Shown here: positions 33,663-42,698 of the stretch, piece after piece | Layout of the letters: each line of letters starts with the position of its first letter | Position numbering within the stretch: position 1 is the first letter of the stretch | DNA from: G963663775 sp963664255 | Lineage (GTDB): Bacteria > Bacillota > Clostridia > Oscillospirales > Butyricicoccaceae | Reading direction: 5' to 3' | Length of the DNA stretch: 64,000 nt | Assembly: GCA_963664255.1 (NCBI GenBank) | Contig: OY760938.1 | Location: forward strand, 496,001-560,000 | Made by a program: the position numbers and the translations under genes | The notes under the pieces: model-generated | The model's database searches: none | What the model was told of the DNA's origin: nothing | Seen by the model: only the letters and a program-made list of their open reading frames with translations

Positions 33663-35219
33663 TTATTCGTTTGCAAGCCCCATCAACTTGTCTTGGAAGA
33701 TACGCGCATCCATGGTTTTGAGTTCCGGCGAAATAACCGGCTTGAAGTCCATTTGGTCCAAAATCTGTGTTTCCAAATCAATGCCCGGCGCAATTTCCAC
33801 CAAGGTCACGCCTTCCGGACGCAGTTCAAAGACCGCTCGCTCGGTAATATACAAAACCGGCTGCTTGGTTTCTGTTGCATAACGGCCAGAGAACGTGATA
33901 TGCTCGACACACTTGACAAACTTCTTCTTTGTGCCTTCCTGTGTCACGACTAGATTGCCGTCTACACAGTCGGTTTTGAGTCCCTTTGCCGTAAAGGTGC
34001 CACAGAATACAACCTTCTTTGCGTTCTGGGTGATGTCAATAAAGCCACCGGCACCCGCCATACGCGTACCAAATTTGGACACGTTCAGGTCACCATTTGG
34101 TGCGGTTTCTGCCAGACCGAGGAATGCAATATCCAAACCGCCGCCTTGATAGAAATCAAACTGCACGTTATGCGGAATGATTGCCATGGCATTTGCCGCC
34201 GCACCGAACTGTGTCCCGCCATATGGAACGCCCGCAATCGAACCTGCCTCTACCGTCAAGGTCATGGTGTCGGAAATCCCTTCTTCTGCCGCAACGTTGG
34301 AGATTTTCTCCGGTGCGCCAGTGCCAAGGTTTACAATCGCATCCTTCGGCAATTCCATTGCAGCACGACGCGCAATGATTTTCTTTGCATCCAGCGGAAT
34401 TGCAGGAATCGCATCCACTGGAATGCGGAATTCGCCTGTCAGCGCACCGTCATACGGCATACCGAGGCACTGCATATTGTCTTCATCAGAGCCAACCACG
34501 ATGGAATCGACATAAATGCCCGGAATTGCAACCAGCTTCGGGTCCAAAGAACCGCCTTGCACAATTTTTTCAACCTGCACAATGACCTTACCGCCGGAGT
34601 TCTTACAAGCCTGTGCCATTGCAGTAACGTCCAGAGGACCGATTTCTCTATGTACGGTGCAGTTGCCATATTCATCGGCATAGCTGCCGCGGAGGAATAC
34701 AACATTGATAGGGAAGCTCTTGTACAGCAAACGCTCGTGACCGTCAATGTTGACAATCTTGACCAAGTCTTCCGTGGTAGAGTCGTTCAGCTTACCGCCG
34801 CCGTTGCGCGGGTCTGCAAAGGTATACAAACCAACGTGGGTAATCGTGCCGATATTGTGCGCTGCAATATCACGATACATATGAGAAATGACACCCTGCG
34901 GCAGGTTGTATGCTTCAATCTTATTGGTCAGTGCAAGCTCGCCCAGCTTCGGTGCACGGTCCCAATGACCGCCGATGACACGCTTTACCATGCCTTCATG
35001 ACCATAGTGGTCACCGCCTGTGCCATCACGATGTCCTTGACCTGCTGCAAAGAACAAGGTCAAATCCTTCGGATGTCCGGTGTTCAGAAAACGCTTTTCC
35101 AGCGCTGTGGAAAGTGCTTCCGGGCATGCACAGCTGACAAAACCGCCGGTCGCCATCGTATCGCCGTCTTTTACGAGCAGAGCAGCTTCCTCCGCTGTCA
35201 AAACTCTTACCTTTTTCAT
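33663..35219 (-). CDS. Fused alpha/beta CoA-transferase (propionate/acetate CoA-transferase type)
   Basis: 518 aa with both transferase halves in one chain. N-half: GDTMATGGFVSCACPEALS, FAAGQGHRDGTGGDHYGHEG. C-half: AIVNLGTGAPEKISNVAAEE and the catalytic Glu in TLTVEAGSIAGVPYGGTQFG. The family moves CoA between short acyl-CoAs and acetate. By context it probably activates 4-hydroxybutyrate and/or releases butyrate. Substrate preference cannot be read from the sequence. Confidence 0.92.
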   Translation of the reverse strand: MKKVRVLTAEEAALLVKDGDTMATGGFVSCACPEALSTALEKRFLNTGHPKDLTLFFAAGQGHRDGTGGDHYGHEGMVKRVIGGHWDRAPKLGELALTNKIEAYNLPQGVISHMYRDIAAHNIGTITHVGLYTFADPRNGGGKLNDSTTEDLVKIVNIDGHERLLYKSFPINVVFLRGSYADEYGNCTVHREIGPLDVTAMAQACKNSGGKVIVQVEKIVQGGSLDPKLVAIPGIYVDSIVVGSDEDNMQCLGMPYDGALTGEFRIPVDAIPAIPLDAKKIIARRAAMELPKDAIVNLGTGAPEKISNVAAEEGISDTMTLTVEAGSIAGVPYGGTQFGAAANAMAIIPHNVQFDFYQGGGLDIAFLGLAETAPNGDLNVSKFGTRMAGAGGFIDITQNAKKVVFCGTFTAKGLKTDCVDGNLVVTQEGTKKKFVKCVEHITFSGRYATETKQPVLYITERAVFELRPEGVTLVEIAPGIDLETQILDQMDFKPVISPELKTMDARIFQDKLMGLANE

Positions 35220-35244
35220 TTTATAAATTCCTCCTGGCCTGCCA

Positions 35245-35511
35245 TTATGGCAAAGCTATGATTTTTTGAACAATGCCTGAAATATCATCTTCACTGAGGC
35301 AGATAAAACGTTCACGTGCAGTAATCTCCTCATAAAGATAAGGACAGCCGGTACATCCGCGGATAATCACAAGCGCATCATAGGTTTCCTCTGGCTTTGC
35401 AAAAGAGACCGCCGCAATACCGGTTAACTGTGTACGCAGTTTTTCATATGCGGCTTTCAAATCATAACGTGTGTTGCAACCGCCACAAAATTTTACAGAA
35501 ATGGATTTCAT
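35245..35511 (-). CDS. Small conserved Cys-motif protein in the 4-hydroxybutyrate block
   Basis: 88 aa from ATG 35511, chosen for GGGAGGC 9 nt upstream. Two paired-Cys motifs: FCGGCNTRYD near the N-terminus and RGCTGCPYLYE in the middle, with an alpha/beta layout. It looks like a small metal- or FeS-binding or redox protein. Function unknown. It sits between abfD and the CoA-transferase gene (25-nt gap), which suggests a role tied to that pathway, for example cofactor care of the FeS dehydratase. Confidence 0.75.
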   Translation of the reverse strand: MKSISVKFCGGCNTRYDLKAAYEKLRTQLTGIAAVSFAKPEETYDALVIIRGCTGCPYLYEEITARERFICLSEDDISGIVQKIIALP

Positions 35512-35531
35512 AAAAAAAGCCTCCCTCACCT

Positions 35532-35590
35532 GCCGGGTAACGTAATCCTGCCCACACCTCTTGTGCGCATAAGCACGATTACGTTATCCT
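35532..35590 (-). promoter_or_regulatory. Structured leader upstream of the small Cys protein gene
   Basis: AACGTAATC (35539-35547) pairs with GATTACGTT (35577-35585), enclosing a second stem GTGC/GCAC near 35562-35575. It lies after the abfD terminator and just before a strong ribosome binding site. It could be an RNA element or an operator; I match it to no known class. Confidence 0.4.
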
Positions 35591-35632
35591 TGCATTTCAC
35601 TAGGATACATCATATAAAAACGCATACATTCG

Positions 35633-35670
35633 TATAGGCACTCACAGAGATTCCGTGAGCGCCTATACGC
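35633..35670 (-). terminator. Terminator-like hairpin after abfD
   Basis: GTATAGGC-CTCAC pairs with GTGAG-GCCTATAC around a short loop, 18 nt past the abfD stop. Only weak T-richness follows on the minus strand, so partial read-through into the downstream genes is plausible. Confidence 0.6.
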
Positions 35671-35687
35671 TTTACAAAACTTTACTC

Positions 35688-37133
35688 TTAGTCGATGCGA
35701 GCAATCTTCTTCGCCAAAGACTTCTTGTGCTCCATGTTTGCCTGACGAGCAATCATGATGCGCTGTGCCTGCGGAGAACCCGCACCATGCATGGACTCCG
35801 GCAGATAGCCAACAGCCGCTGTGCCCATGGTGATGTTTTCAATCAGGCGCAGTACACGCATACGGTCTTCTGTCGGCACAGAGGAAACGCCCTTGAGGTA
35901 CTTGTCAAGGTACGGACGCAGTTCTTCATTGCGCCAGTCTGCTTCGCTCGGCAGTGTTACCATCAGACCGCCTGCCAAATCCTGTGCGATACGAGCGATG
36001 TCATACGGGAAACGTGTGACATTCTGCTTGCAGACGTTTGCGAGCAGCAGGTCAATAATATAGTTGCCAGCCTTGGTCTTTGAGCCCTGGGAAGAGCAAG
36101 CGATACCGCAGCAGTACAGGGTTTCGTTCAGGTGGCACATCTCAATGAGCTTGTCCTTGACATGAGATGCCTTTGCAGAGCCAGCCATATCGCCAGCCAG
36201 TGCGGTTGCACCAATCAGAACGTCGCCAACGCCAACCTTACATCCGCCGTAGGACTGTCTGTGATAGCCTGCGAAACGTTCTACAATCATGCCAGCGAAC
36301 TGCACTTCACCGTTGAGGAAAATCATGTTGTTCGGGATGAACACACGGTCAAAAATAACCAGTACTTCGTGACCGCCGTACAACTTGTTGCCGACATCGA
36401 TGTCATTATATTCCTCGGTCTTGCGGGTGTCGCAGGACTGACGGCCATAAATCAGCTTGATGCCAGGTGCATCGGTCGGGCAAGCGAAGGAAATTGCATA
36501 ATCCTCGTCGCCTTCACGCATGGAAATGGTCGGCATAACCAAAACAAAGTGAGAGTTCACATAGCCAGTCTGGTGTGCCTTTGCGCCGGTGACATATACG
36601 CCGTCAGCGGTACGCTCTACCACGTGCAGGTACAAATCTGGGTCTGCCTGCTTGGAAGGTGCCAAAGAGCGGTCGCCCTTTACGTCTGTCATTGCGCCGT
36701 CCACAGCCCAGTCGTTGGTCTGCACATCGGTCCACCAAGTCTTGAAGTTCTCGTGGTACTTTGTGCCGCAAGCTTCATCAATTTCAAAGGTAGAGGAGAA
36801 CACAGCATTTCCGGCGTCCATACCTACGCAACGCTGGAAGCAAGCTGCGGTCTTCTGACCGAGCAGACGCTGCATCTTCACCTTGCGGATGAGGTCATCA
36901 GTAGACTGGTGCAAATGTGTGAAACGGTTGATCTTCTTGCCGGTCAAGGAAGAAGTTGCGGTCATCAAATCTTCATACATTGGGTCTTCTGCCACCTCAT
37001 AAGTTGCAGCAAAAGAGTTCATGGAAGGCTTGATAATTTCGTTTTCAGTTGCATCTGCAACCTTTTCGCCCAGTACCCACAAATCAAAATTCAGTTTTTT
37101 CAAGCTGGCGAGGTATTGTTCCTTCGTCATCAT
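35688..37133 (-). CDS. abfD: 4-hydroxybutyryl-CoA dehydratase / vinylacetyl-CoA delta-isomerase
   Basis: 481-aa FAD and [4Fe-4S] enzyme converting 4-hydroxybutyryl-CoA to crotonyl-CoA by a radical mechanism. Start at ATG 37133 (MMTKEQYLASLKKL); the longer ORF has no better site. Residues lying one position before the published Clostridium aminobutyricum numbering are all present: C98 and C102 (QKTAACFQRC), E256 (YGGHE), H291, Y295, C298 and K299 (HRQSYGGCK), so the cluster ligands and active-site residues look complete. It follows 4-hydroxybutyrate dehydrogenase, with a hairpin between. Confidence 0.93.
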   Translation of the reverse strand: MMTKEQYLASLKKLNFDLWVLGEKVADATENEIIKPSMNSFAATYEVAEDPMYEDLMTATSSLTGKKINRFTHLHQSTDDLIRKVKMQRLLGQKTAACFQRCVGMDAGNAVFSSTFEIDEACGTKYHENFKTWWTDVQTNDWAVDGAMTDVKGDRSLAPSKQADPDLYLHVVERTADGVYVTGAKAHQTGYVNSHFVLVMPTISMREGDEDYAISFACPTDAPGIKLIYGRQSCDTRKTEEYNDIDVGNKLYGGHEVLVIFDRVFIPNNMIFLNGEVQFAGMIVERFAGYHRQSYGGCKVGVGDVLIGATALAGDMAGSAKASHVKDKLIEMCHLNETLYCCGIACSSQGSKTKAGNYIIDLLLANVCKQNVTRFPYDIARIAQDLAGGLMVTLPSEADWRNEELRPYLDKYLKGVSSVPTEDRMRVLRLIENITMGTAAVGYLPESMHGAGSPQAQRIMIARQANMEHKKSLAKKIARID

Positions 37134-37197
37134 AGGAGTAAACATCCTTTCTAAAGTACTCTTCTTTGGGAAGAGCCTATATCCTAAGTAATCAAAA

Positions 37198-37226
37198 ATG
37201 GTGCAGCGGCCTTGCCGCCGCACCAT
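37198..37226 (-). terminator. GC-rich hairpin between 4-hydroxybutyrate dehydrogenase and abfD
   Basis: ATGGTGC-GCGGC pairs with GCCGC-GCACCAT around CTT, 17 nt past the upstream stop. No strong T-run on the minus strand, so more likely an attenuator or mRNA stabiliser that sets the ratio of the two enzymes. Confidence 0.6.
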
Positions 37227-37242
37227 CCGTTTAAGAATGCAT

Positions 37243-38370
37243 TTAGAAGCACTCGGTGTAGATTTCAACAATCAAGTCGCGGGTCAGCGGTACATAAGAG
37301 TTGGTAACCAAACGCTGCTGGTTTTCCAGAACGGAATCTGCAAAGTTCTGGATGTCTTCCTGCTGGAAGCCATACTCGTGCAGCGGCTTGAGCGGCAGAA
37401 TCTTTGCTTCGAGTTCAGCCAGCTTCACCAGTGCATCCTTCTCTTCGCAGCCAAGGATAGCGCCCACGGTCTTCTTGAATTCAGCAATCTTGCCATCCGG
37501 CTTGATTGCATCATACTTTTCCAGAACCTTCGGGAACAGTGCATAGTTGGATTCGCCGTGCGGAACATGATAGGTGCCGCCAAGCGGGAAGCTCATTGCA
37601 TGAACGGTTGCGCAGCCTGCCTGCAGGAATGCAAGACCTGCATACATAGAAGCCGTTACGAACTCTTCGAGGTAATCCAAACGTGCGTCCGGACCATTTT
37701 CGCCAATGCGGCGGAAACCTTCCAGAATCAGTTCCATTGCCTTCACACCGAACAGTTCAGATGTCATGGTTGCACGAGAAGGAGACAGGTAGGATTCTAC
37801 TGCGTGAATCAATGCATCGATTGCAGATGCTGCAAACGGCTTGTATGGCAGTGTCTTGAGCAAATCCGGAATCAGGCAAACGGTGTTCGGGATGAGCAGT
37901 TCAGAAACCAGACCGAGCTTGGTGGTGCCGCCCTTGCCATCGTTGACGATAGCAACGGAAATTTCGGTTACTTCAGAGCCGGTGCCGCAGGTGGTCGGGA
38001 TAGCAATAACTTCCTTCTCCTTCGCAACCGGGAACTTCTTGAAGAACAGATTGTGTACAGAATCCGGACGCTGCAGACCCAGCAGCTTTGCCAAGTCCAT
38101 GATTGCGCCGCCGCCGATTGCCACAACACGGTCATAGCTGTCGAACGGAATCTGTGCGAAAATCGCTTCAATCATTTCCTCAGACGGTTCGCCTGCACCA
38201 AACTTCTCCTGGAAAACATAATTGCACTCCAGATTATATTCCTTCATAAAAGGGGTGTAGATGAACTCATTTGTGAAAACCAGGTCACGCTTGCCCAGGT
38301 TGAATTCCTTGGCAAACTCACCGAAGTTCTTGAACTTGTAGATAGACGGCTTGATCAAAATTTCTCTCAT
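37243..38370 (-). CDS. NAD-dependent 4-hydroxybutyrate dehydrogenase (iron-type ADH)
   Basis: 375 aa from ATG 38370 (AGGAGATATGTGTC upstream). Group III alcohol dehydrogenase: VVAIGGGAIMDLAKLLG (NAD), PTTCGTGSEVTEISVA, and metal ligands in SAIDALIHAVES and VHAMSFPLGGTYHVPHGESN. The family interconverts succinic semialdehyde and 4-hydroxybutyrate. The adjacent abfD supports this over a generic butanol dehydrogenase. First gene of the block. Confidence 0.88.
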   Translation of the reverse strand: MREILIKPSIYKFKNFGEFAKEFNLGKRDLVFTNEFIYTPFMKEYNLECNYVFQEKFGAGEPSEEMIEAIFAQIPFDSYDRVVAIGGGAIMDLAKLLGLQRPDSVHNLFFKKFPVAKEKEVIAIPTTCGTGSEVTEISVAIVNDGKGGTTKLGLVSELLIPNTVCLIPDLLKTLPYKPFAASAIDALIHAVESYLSPSRATMTSELFGVKAMELILEGFRRIGENGPDARLDYLEEFVTASMYAGLAFLQAGCATVHAMSFPLGGTYHVPHGESNYALFPKVLEKYDAIKPDGKIAEFKKTVGAILGCEEKDALVKLAELEAKILPLKPLHEYGFQQEDIQNFADSVLENQQRLVTNSYVPLTRDLIVEIYTECF

Positions 38371-38400
38371 GACACATATCTCCTGTTTCATTAAAAGTAT

Positions 38401-38500
38401 AAAGGGCGGGGCAGCCCTTTACCGTATTGAATTATGCAGACAGAACAATTTCTCTCTGTTGTTGCTTTTTTATTGTATCAAAAACATAACCAAACTGCAA
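38401..38500 (-). promoter_or_regulatory. Promoter and leader of the 4-hydroxybutyrate block
   Basis: On the minus strand TTGCAG (38500-38495), 17-nt spacer and TACAAT (38477-38472). The leader contains a short AAAGGGC/GCCCTTT hairpin (38401-38420) about 30 nt before the start codon. Confidence 0.65.
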
Positions 38501-38763
38501 CCAAAAATCACAAAAAAAAAACCATATTTCTCGAATCTATCAGGGTTTGCTTTGTAAACACTGACAAATTCCAACCCCATCCATGAACCTTTTATGTTTC
38601 TTCTGTGTCACATCATTATTGTATCGCACTGTAATACATTTGTAAATTTCTTTTATACCGATTTTTTTAACTATATTTTTTCCCTTTTTGGATTTTTTCA
38701 ACCTTTTTCCGACCCAAAGAACTGCCTTTCCATCCAGTGCTTCTCAAAATATCCAGTCCATGC
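38501..38763. other. Gene-free AT-rich stretch
   Basis: No ORF with a ribosome binding site on either strand, no clear hairpin with T-run; T-rich tracts dominate. Confidence 0.4.
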
Positions 38764-38793
38764 AAAAAAACCGACACACGCAGTGCATCGGTT
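38764..38793 (-). terminator. Terminator of the YhaN-like gene
   Basis: AACCGA/TCGGTT stem (longer imperfect pairing inside) followed on the minus strand by T7, 43 nt past the stop codon. Confidence 0.7.
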
Positions 38794-38835
38794 CGGTGCT
38801 TTGCAGACCGCACAACATTGTTTTGCGGCACGCGC

Positions 38836-40899
38836 TTATGCATTTTTTTCAGCCTGCAGGATATAGGTGCTGCGGCACGTCAATAGAATAATCTGTCGTT
38901 TTTGTGCCAATCTGCGCAGCAGCGTGAGGGCGCGCGCGGCACGTGTGTCATCGAAGGTCAAAAACGGGTCATCCAGCAAAATCGGTGCCGCATCGCTGTC
39001 ATCCCCCAGTACACTGCAAACCGCCAGCCGCAGCGCAAAATACAGCTGGTCACGTGTGCCGGTGGAAAGCTGTAGTGCATTGAGCAGCGTACCGTCCGCT
39101 CCAGCGCATTTTGCATCCAAATCATCGTCCAGCTGCACACTTTGATATTCTCCGCCGGTCATCTCATAGAGATATTCCTGTGTCAGCTGCGTAATTTGAG
39201 GAGAAAACCGTGCCGTCAGTGCCGCTTGCTCACCTTTGACAACCGAAAGTGCCATTTCGATGGCTTCCAACTGCCACAACGCATCTTGCTTGGCTTGTGC
39301 AATGGATTCCTGCGAAATCTGGTCATCCTCTGTGCTGTCCAGAGCTGCCGCCTGTCCCTTCAGCCGTGCCGCAATCTGGCGGCCTTCATCCAGCTGCTGC
39401 TGCAACTCCGCCAAAACCTCTCTGGCTTGGGTGACCTGCTGCCCTTGTTCCTGCGTTTGGTGCAGCCCCAGCCGCAGGTTTTTTTGCCGCTCCAGCAAAT
39501 CCTTTTGGGCGCCGCGTTCGCGCCGCAGTGCCTGCAAATCCTCTTGTGCTGCACGTATTTTCGCCATCGCCTGCTCCACCGTTTTCGCCTGCGGGTCAAT
39601 GGCTTGTGCAGCAGCCATTAAGGTATCATATGCATCTTGCAGGATGGATGCCGCCGTTTGCTGCTCTGCATTTTCCGTGACCTGCTTGTTTTGCAGCGCA
39701 GCACGCTCGGCAGTAAAATCGCGCTTTGGCTTTTCATATTTCTTGACACTGCCTGTCAGCGCACGAATCACCGCCAAAATCGCAAGTCCCGAAAAGACAT
39801 ACTGTGCATATGGTGTAAAGGTGCCCCAATCAATCGGCACAATGACAGTGGCAGCAGATGCCACCGCAAAGACCAATGCCATGAATAGTGCCCACCAACG
39901 CACGCGTGGTTTCGCCGCCTTATTACGTGCCACCTCATCCGCGTGCCGTTCCTGCTCCAGCTGCTCCAACGCCCGTTCATAGCGACTTCCCTGCTGGGGC
40001 AGCTGCTCACGCTTTTCTTTTTCCATCTGCGCGGCACCTTCATAGGTATATACCGCATCCGCCGCTGTGCGGAGAACTTCTTCCGAAGGCGTGCGGGCCT
40101 CCAAATGCGCAATCATCCGGTTGCTTTCTGCAATCAAGGCATCCAAATGCTCTTCTTCACTGGCAACACTGCCGGCATAGCTGCGATAAACACGCTCATA
40201 ATCCGCATGGGCTTCGCTGACAGCCTCCTCCAGCCGTGTATTCTCTGCTTTTTGATGCTCCAAATCCTGCAGCATCTGCATCCGCTGTTCGGCTTTGCTG
40301 TTTAGGCTGGACTGCGCCTGTGTCAGCCGAGAAAGCTGCCCTTCGCTACCGTCGAGTATGGCTTTCCAGTGCTGCAGGGTGTGCAGTGCCTGATTTGCTT
40401 GCCCATGCACATCTCCTGTCTGCGAAAGTGCACAAATATGCTCGCGCAGCTCTTCGGACGGCCGCTGCATGGCACTGCCGTCAATCATCATGCTGGACAA
40501 AAAGGCATCTTCACTCATGCCTGTCAACACATTTCCGCAATTCTTACCATCAAAAAAGGTGCAGTCCTCTCCCGTATCTTCGTAATACGCACGAAATGCC
40601 TGCATCGGTCCATTCTGATTGCTGGTTCGCTCAATCAGAATGATGCGCTCTTCATGCTGTACCTTCAGACAGCCGGACATGCCCTCGCCATCATGCGGCA
40701 TATAGCGCGTTTTGTCCGAGAGTTGGGTTGCGCTATCCTGTTCAAACGGGTCTAATCCATATAGCATGATGCGGATTAACGAAAATAATGTGGTCTTGCC
40801 CCAACCATTTGGCAGCACGCTGCGACAAAAGCCTTCACTGAATTCGATTGTTCTTCCACATAAATTACCAAAATTTCCCTTTATAGAGAGTATTTTCAT
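38836..40899 (-). CDS. YhaN-like SMC/Rad50-type ATPase with central membrane hairpin
   Basis: 687 aa. Residues 1-45 hold the Rad50/RecF-type N-lobe with Walker A PNGWGKTT; long coiled coils at about 175-330 and 395-560 surround two hydrophobic helices (about 335-355 and 364-381); the C-lobe has the signature LSTGTRDQLYFALRLAV and Walker B ILLDDPFLTFDD. YhaN proteins normally pair with a YhaO/SbcD-like nuclease; none is adjacent. A role in DNA repair or nucleoid handling at the membrane is inferred from the family only. The ribosome binding site is weak. Confidence 0.85.
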   Translation of the reverse strand: MKILSIKGNFGNLCGRTIEFSEGFCRSVLPNGWGKTTLFSLIRIMLYGLDPFEQDSATQLSDKTRYMPHDGEGMSGCLKVQHEERIILIERTSNQNGPMQAFRAYYEDTGEDCTFFDGKNCGNVLTGMSEDAFLSSMMIDGSAMQRPSEELREHICALSQTGDVHGQANQALHTLQHWKAILDGSEGQLSRLTQAQSSLNSKAEQRMQMLQDLEHQKAENTRLEEAVSEAHADYERVYRSYAGSVASEEEHLDALIAESNRMIAHLEARTPSEEVLRTAADAVYTYEGAAQMEKEKREQLPQQGSRYERALEQLEQERHADEVARNKAAKPRVRWWALFMALVFAVASAATVIVPIDWGTFTPYAQYVFSGLAILAVIRALTGSVKKYEKPKRDFTAERAALQNKQVTENAEQQTAASILQDAYDTLMAAAQAIDPQAKTVEQAMAKIRAAQEDLQALRRERGAQKDLLERQKNLRLGLHQTQEQGQQVTQAREVLAELQQQLDEGRQIAARLKGQAAALDSTEDDQISQESIAQAKQDALWQLEAIEMALSVVKGEQAALTARFSPQITQLTQEYLYEMTGGEYQSVQLDDDLDAKCAGADGTLLNALQLSTGTRDQLYFALRLAVCSVLGDDSDAAPILLDDPFLTFDDTRAARALTLLRRLAQKRQIILLTCRSTYILQAEKNA

Positions 40900-41058
40900 A
40901 TCTATGAATCCTATTCTACTTTTATCTATAGATTTCTTGTTTATTTATCAGTATACCACAGTTTCCATATAAGTGAAAAAGTTTTTATTGATTTTTTTTT
41001 ATAAAAAGTATACAATGTTATCATATGTAGACAAACATCGTAGGAGGCTCTTACCCGA

Positions 41059-41916
41059 ATGTTCATGAAAAAAATGATAAGTCTTGCTTTTGTCGGCGCT
41101 TTATGCTTGACGGCACTTGCCGGGTGTGGCAGCTCCGCCACATCCGCAGAAACTGCAAGCGATGCCGCGGCAGGCGATGATTCCAGCACACAAGTTACCT
41201 TTACCGTTGGTTTTGATGCGGAATTTCCGCCGTATGGCTATCAAGATGCCGATGGTTCTTATGTTGGTTTTGATTTAGACTTGGCGCAGGAGGTTTGCGC
41301 ACGCCGCGGTTGGCAGTATGTTGCGAAGCCCATTGACTGGTCTTCCAAGGATTTGGAGCTGAATTCCGGCAGCATTGACTGCATTTGGAACGGCTTTACC
41401 ATCAACGGACGTGAGGATGCCTACACTTGGAGTGCGCCGTATGTGGACAACAGTCAGATTATTGTCACCACAGCAGACAGCGGCATTACCTCTTTTGCAG
41501 CCCTTGCTGATAAAAATGTGGCCGTACAGTCCGGCTCTTCCGCACTGGCGTCTTTGAATGATGAAAGCAATCCTGACACCCTCAGCCTGCGCGATTCCTT
41601 TGCGCAGCTTCTGGAAGTGCCGGATTATAACACCGCCTTTATGAATCTGGAAAGCGGCGCAGTCGATGCAGTTGCTATGGATGTCGGTGTTGCAAACTAC
41701 GAAATTGCACAGCGCGGTGCAGAAAAATTTGTGATTCTGGATGAAAAGATTTCAGAAGAGCAGTATGGCGTTGGTTTTCAGCTCGGCAATGAAACCCTGC
41801 GTGATGAAGTGCAGGACACCTTGGACGAAATGGTGCAGGATGGCAAATTTGCAGAAATTGTAGACAAATGGTCTGCCATGGGACTCACGGCTGACAACGT
41901 CATTTTAGGAAAATAA
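41059..41916 (+). CDS. Polar amino acid ABC transporter, substrate-binding lipoprotein
   Basis: 285 aa. Lipoprotein signal MKKMISLAFVGALCLTALAG followed by Cys, then a Ser/Ala/Asp linker and a type 3 binding fold: VGFDAEFPPYGYQDADGSYV, GFDLDLAQEVCARRGW, GREDAYTWSAPYV and GSSALASLNDE. Captures a polar amino acid (cystine, glutamine or similar); ligand not predictable. AGGAGG lies upstream. First gene of a three-gene importer. Confidence 0.93.
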   Translation: MFMKKMISLAFVGALCLTALAGCGSSATSAETASDAAAGDDSSTQVTFTVGFDAEFPPYGYQDADGSYVGFDLDLAQEVCARRGWQYVAKPIDWSSKDLELNSGSIDCIWNGFTINGREDAYTWSAPYVDNSQIIVTTADSGITSFAALADKNVAVQSGSSALASLNDESNPDTLSLRDSFAQLLEVPDYNTAFMNLESGAVDAVAMDVGVANYEIAQRGAEKFVILDEKISEEQYGVGFQLGNETLRDEVQDTLDEMVQDGKFAEIVDKWSAMGLTADNVILGK

Positions 41917-41937
41917 TTTGGATGTCACTCCATAATA

Positions 41938-41971
41938 CAACAGGGCAAACAGGTTTGGTTTGCCCTGTTGT
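41938..41971 (+). terminator. Hairpin between binding-protein and permease genes
   Basis: CAACAGGGCAAAC pairs with GTTTGCCCTGTTG. It lacks a long T-run, so it probably permits partial read-through and yields more binding protein than permease, as usual for such operons. Confidence 0.75.
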
Positions 41972-42006
41972 ATGTTGTCAAGAATATCATAAACAAGAGG
42001 TGTCTT

Positions 42007-42657
42007 ATGTCCGTTCAACAAATCGTGCTCCAGCTCAGCGAAGGCATGGTACATTCTTTTGCGATTTTTACGCTGACACTCCTGCTTTCTCTGCCCCTTG
42101 GTCTGCTCATTTACTTTGGTCGTATGTGCAGGTTTCAGCCACTGCAGCTTTTGTGTAAATTTTACATTTCCATCATGCGCGGCACTCCACTGATGCTGCA
42201 AATGCTTGCCATATATTATGGTCCATTTTTTGTGTTCGGCATTAAACTTACCATTTCTTATCAATTTTATGCAGTTATCATTGCTTTTTCCATCAATTAT
42301 GCCGCATATTTTGCAGAAATCTATCGTTCCGGTATCCAATCGATTCCCATCGGACAATACGAAGCCGCGCAAGTGTTGGGATACAGCCGTGCACAAACCT
42401 TTTTCAAAATCATTTTGCCGCAGGTTATTAAGCGCATTTTGCCCGCGGTGACCAACGAAATCATCACACTTGTCAAAGATACCTCGCTGGCGTTTGCCAT
42501 TGCTTATACCGAAATGTTTACCATTGCCAAGCGCATTGTGGCGATGAATACCACCATGCTGCCGTTTGTCATTGCTGGATTATTCTACTATGTCTTTAAT
42601 TTAGCGGTAGCTTTTGGTATGGAAATGCTGGAGAAAAAGCTCGATTATTATCATTAA
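42007..42657 (+). CDS. Polar amino acid ABC transporter, permease
   Basis: 216 aa from ATG 42007 (AAGAGG upstream). Several membrane helices; HisM/GlnP-type signature IMRGTPLMLQMLAIYY and the EAA loop SIPIGQYEAAQVLGYSRAQT contacting the ATPase, then EIITLVKDTSLAFAIAYTE. Middle gene of the importer operon. Confidence 0.93.
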   Translation: MSVQQIVLQLSEGMVHSFAIFTLTLLLSLPLGLLIYFGRMCRFQPLQLLCKFYISIMRGTPLMLQMLAIYYGPFFVFGIKLTISYQFYAVIIAFSINYAAYFAEIYRSGIQSIPIGQYEAAQVLGYSRAQTFFKIILPQVIKRILPAVTNEIITLVKDTSLAFAIAYTEMFTIAKRIVAMNTTMLPFVIAGLFYYVFNLAVAFGMEMLEKKLDYYH

Positions 42658-42698
42658 ACTTTGACAAAGCAAACTTTTATGGATAAAGGATATGCATT

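Noticed and set aside
35655..38394. Long rightward ORFs (up to 398 codons) opposite the dehydratase and dehydrogenase genes
   Set aside because: Mirror frames of strongly coding genes, rich in Cys/His/Leu and without ribosome binding sites.
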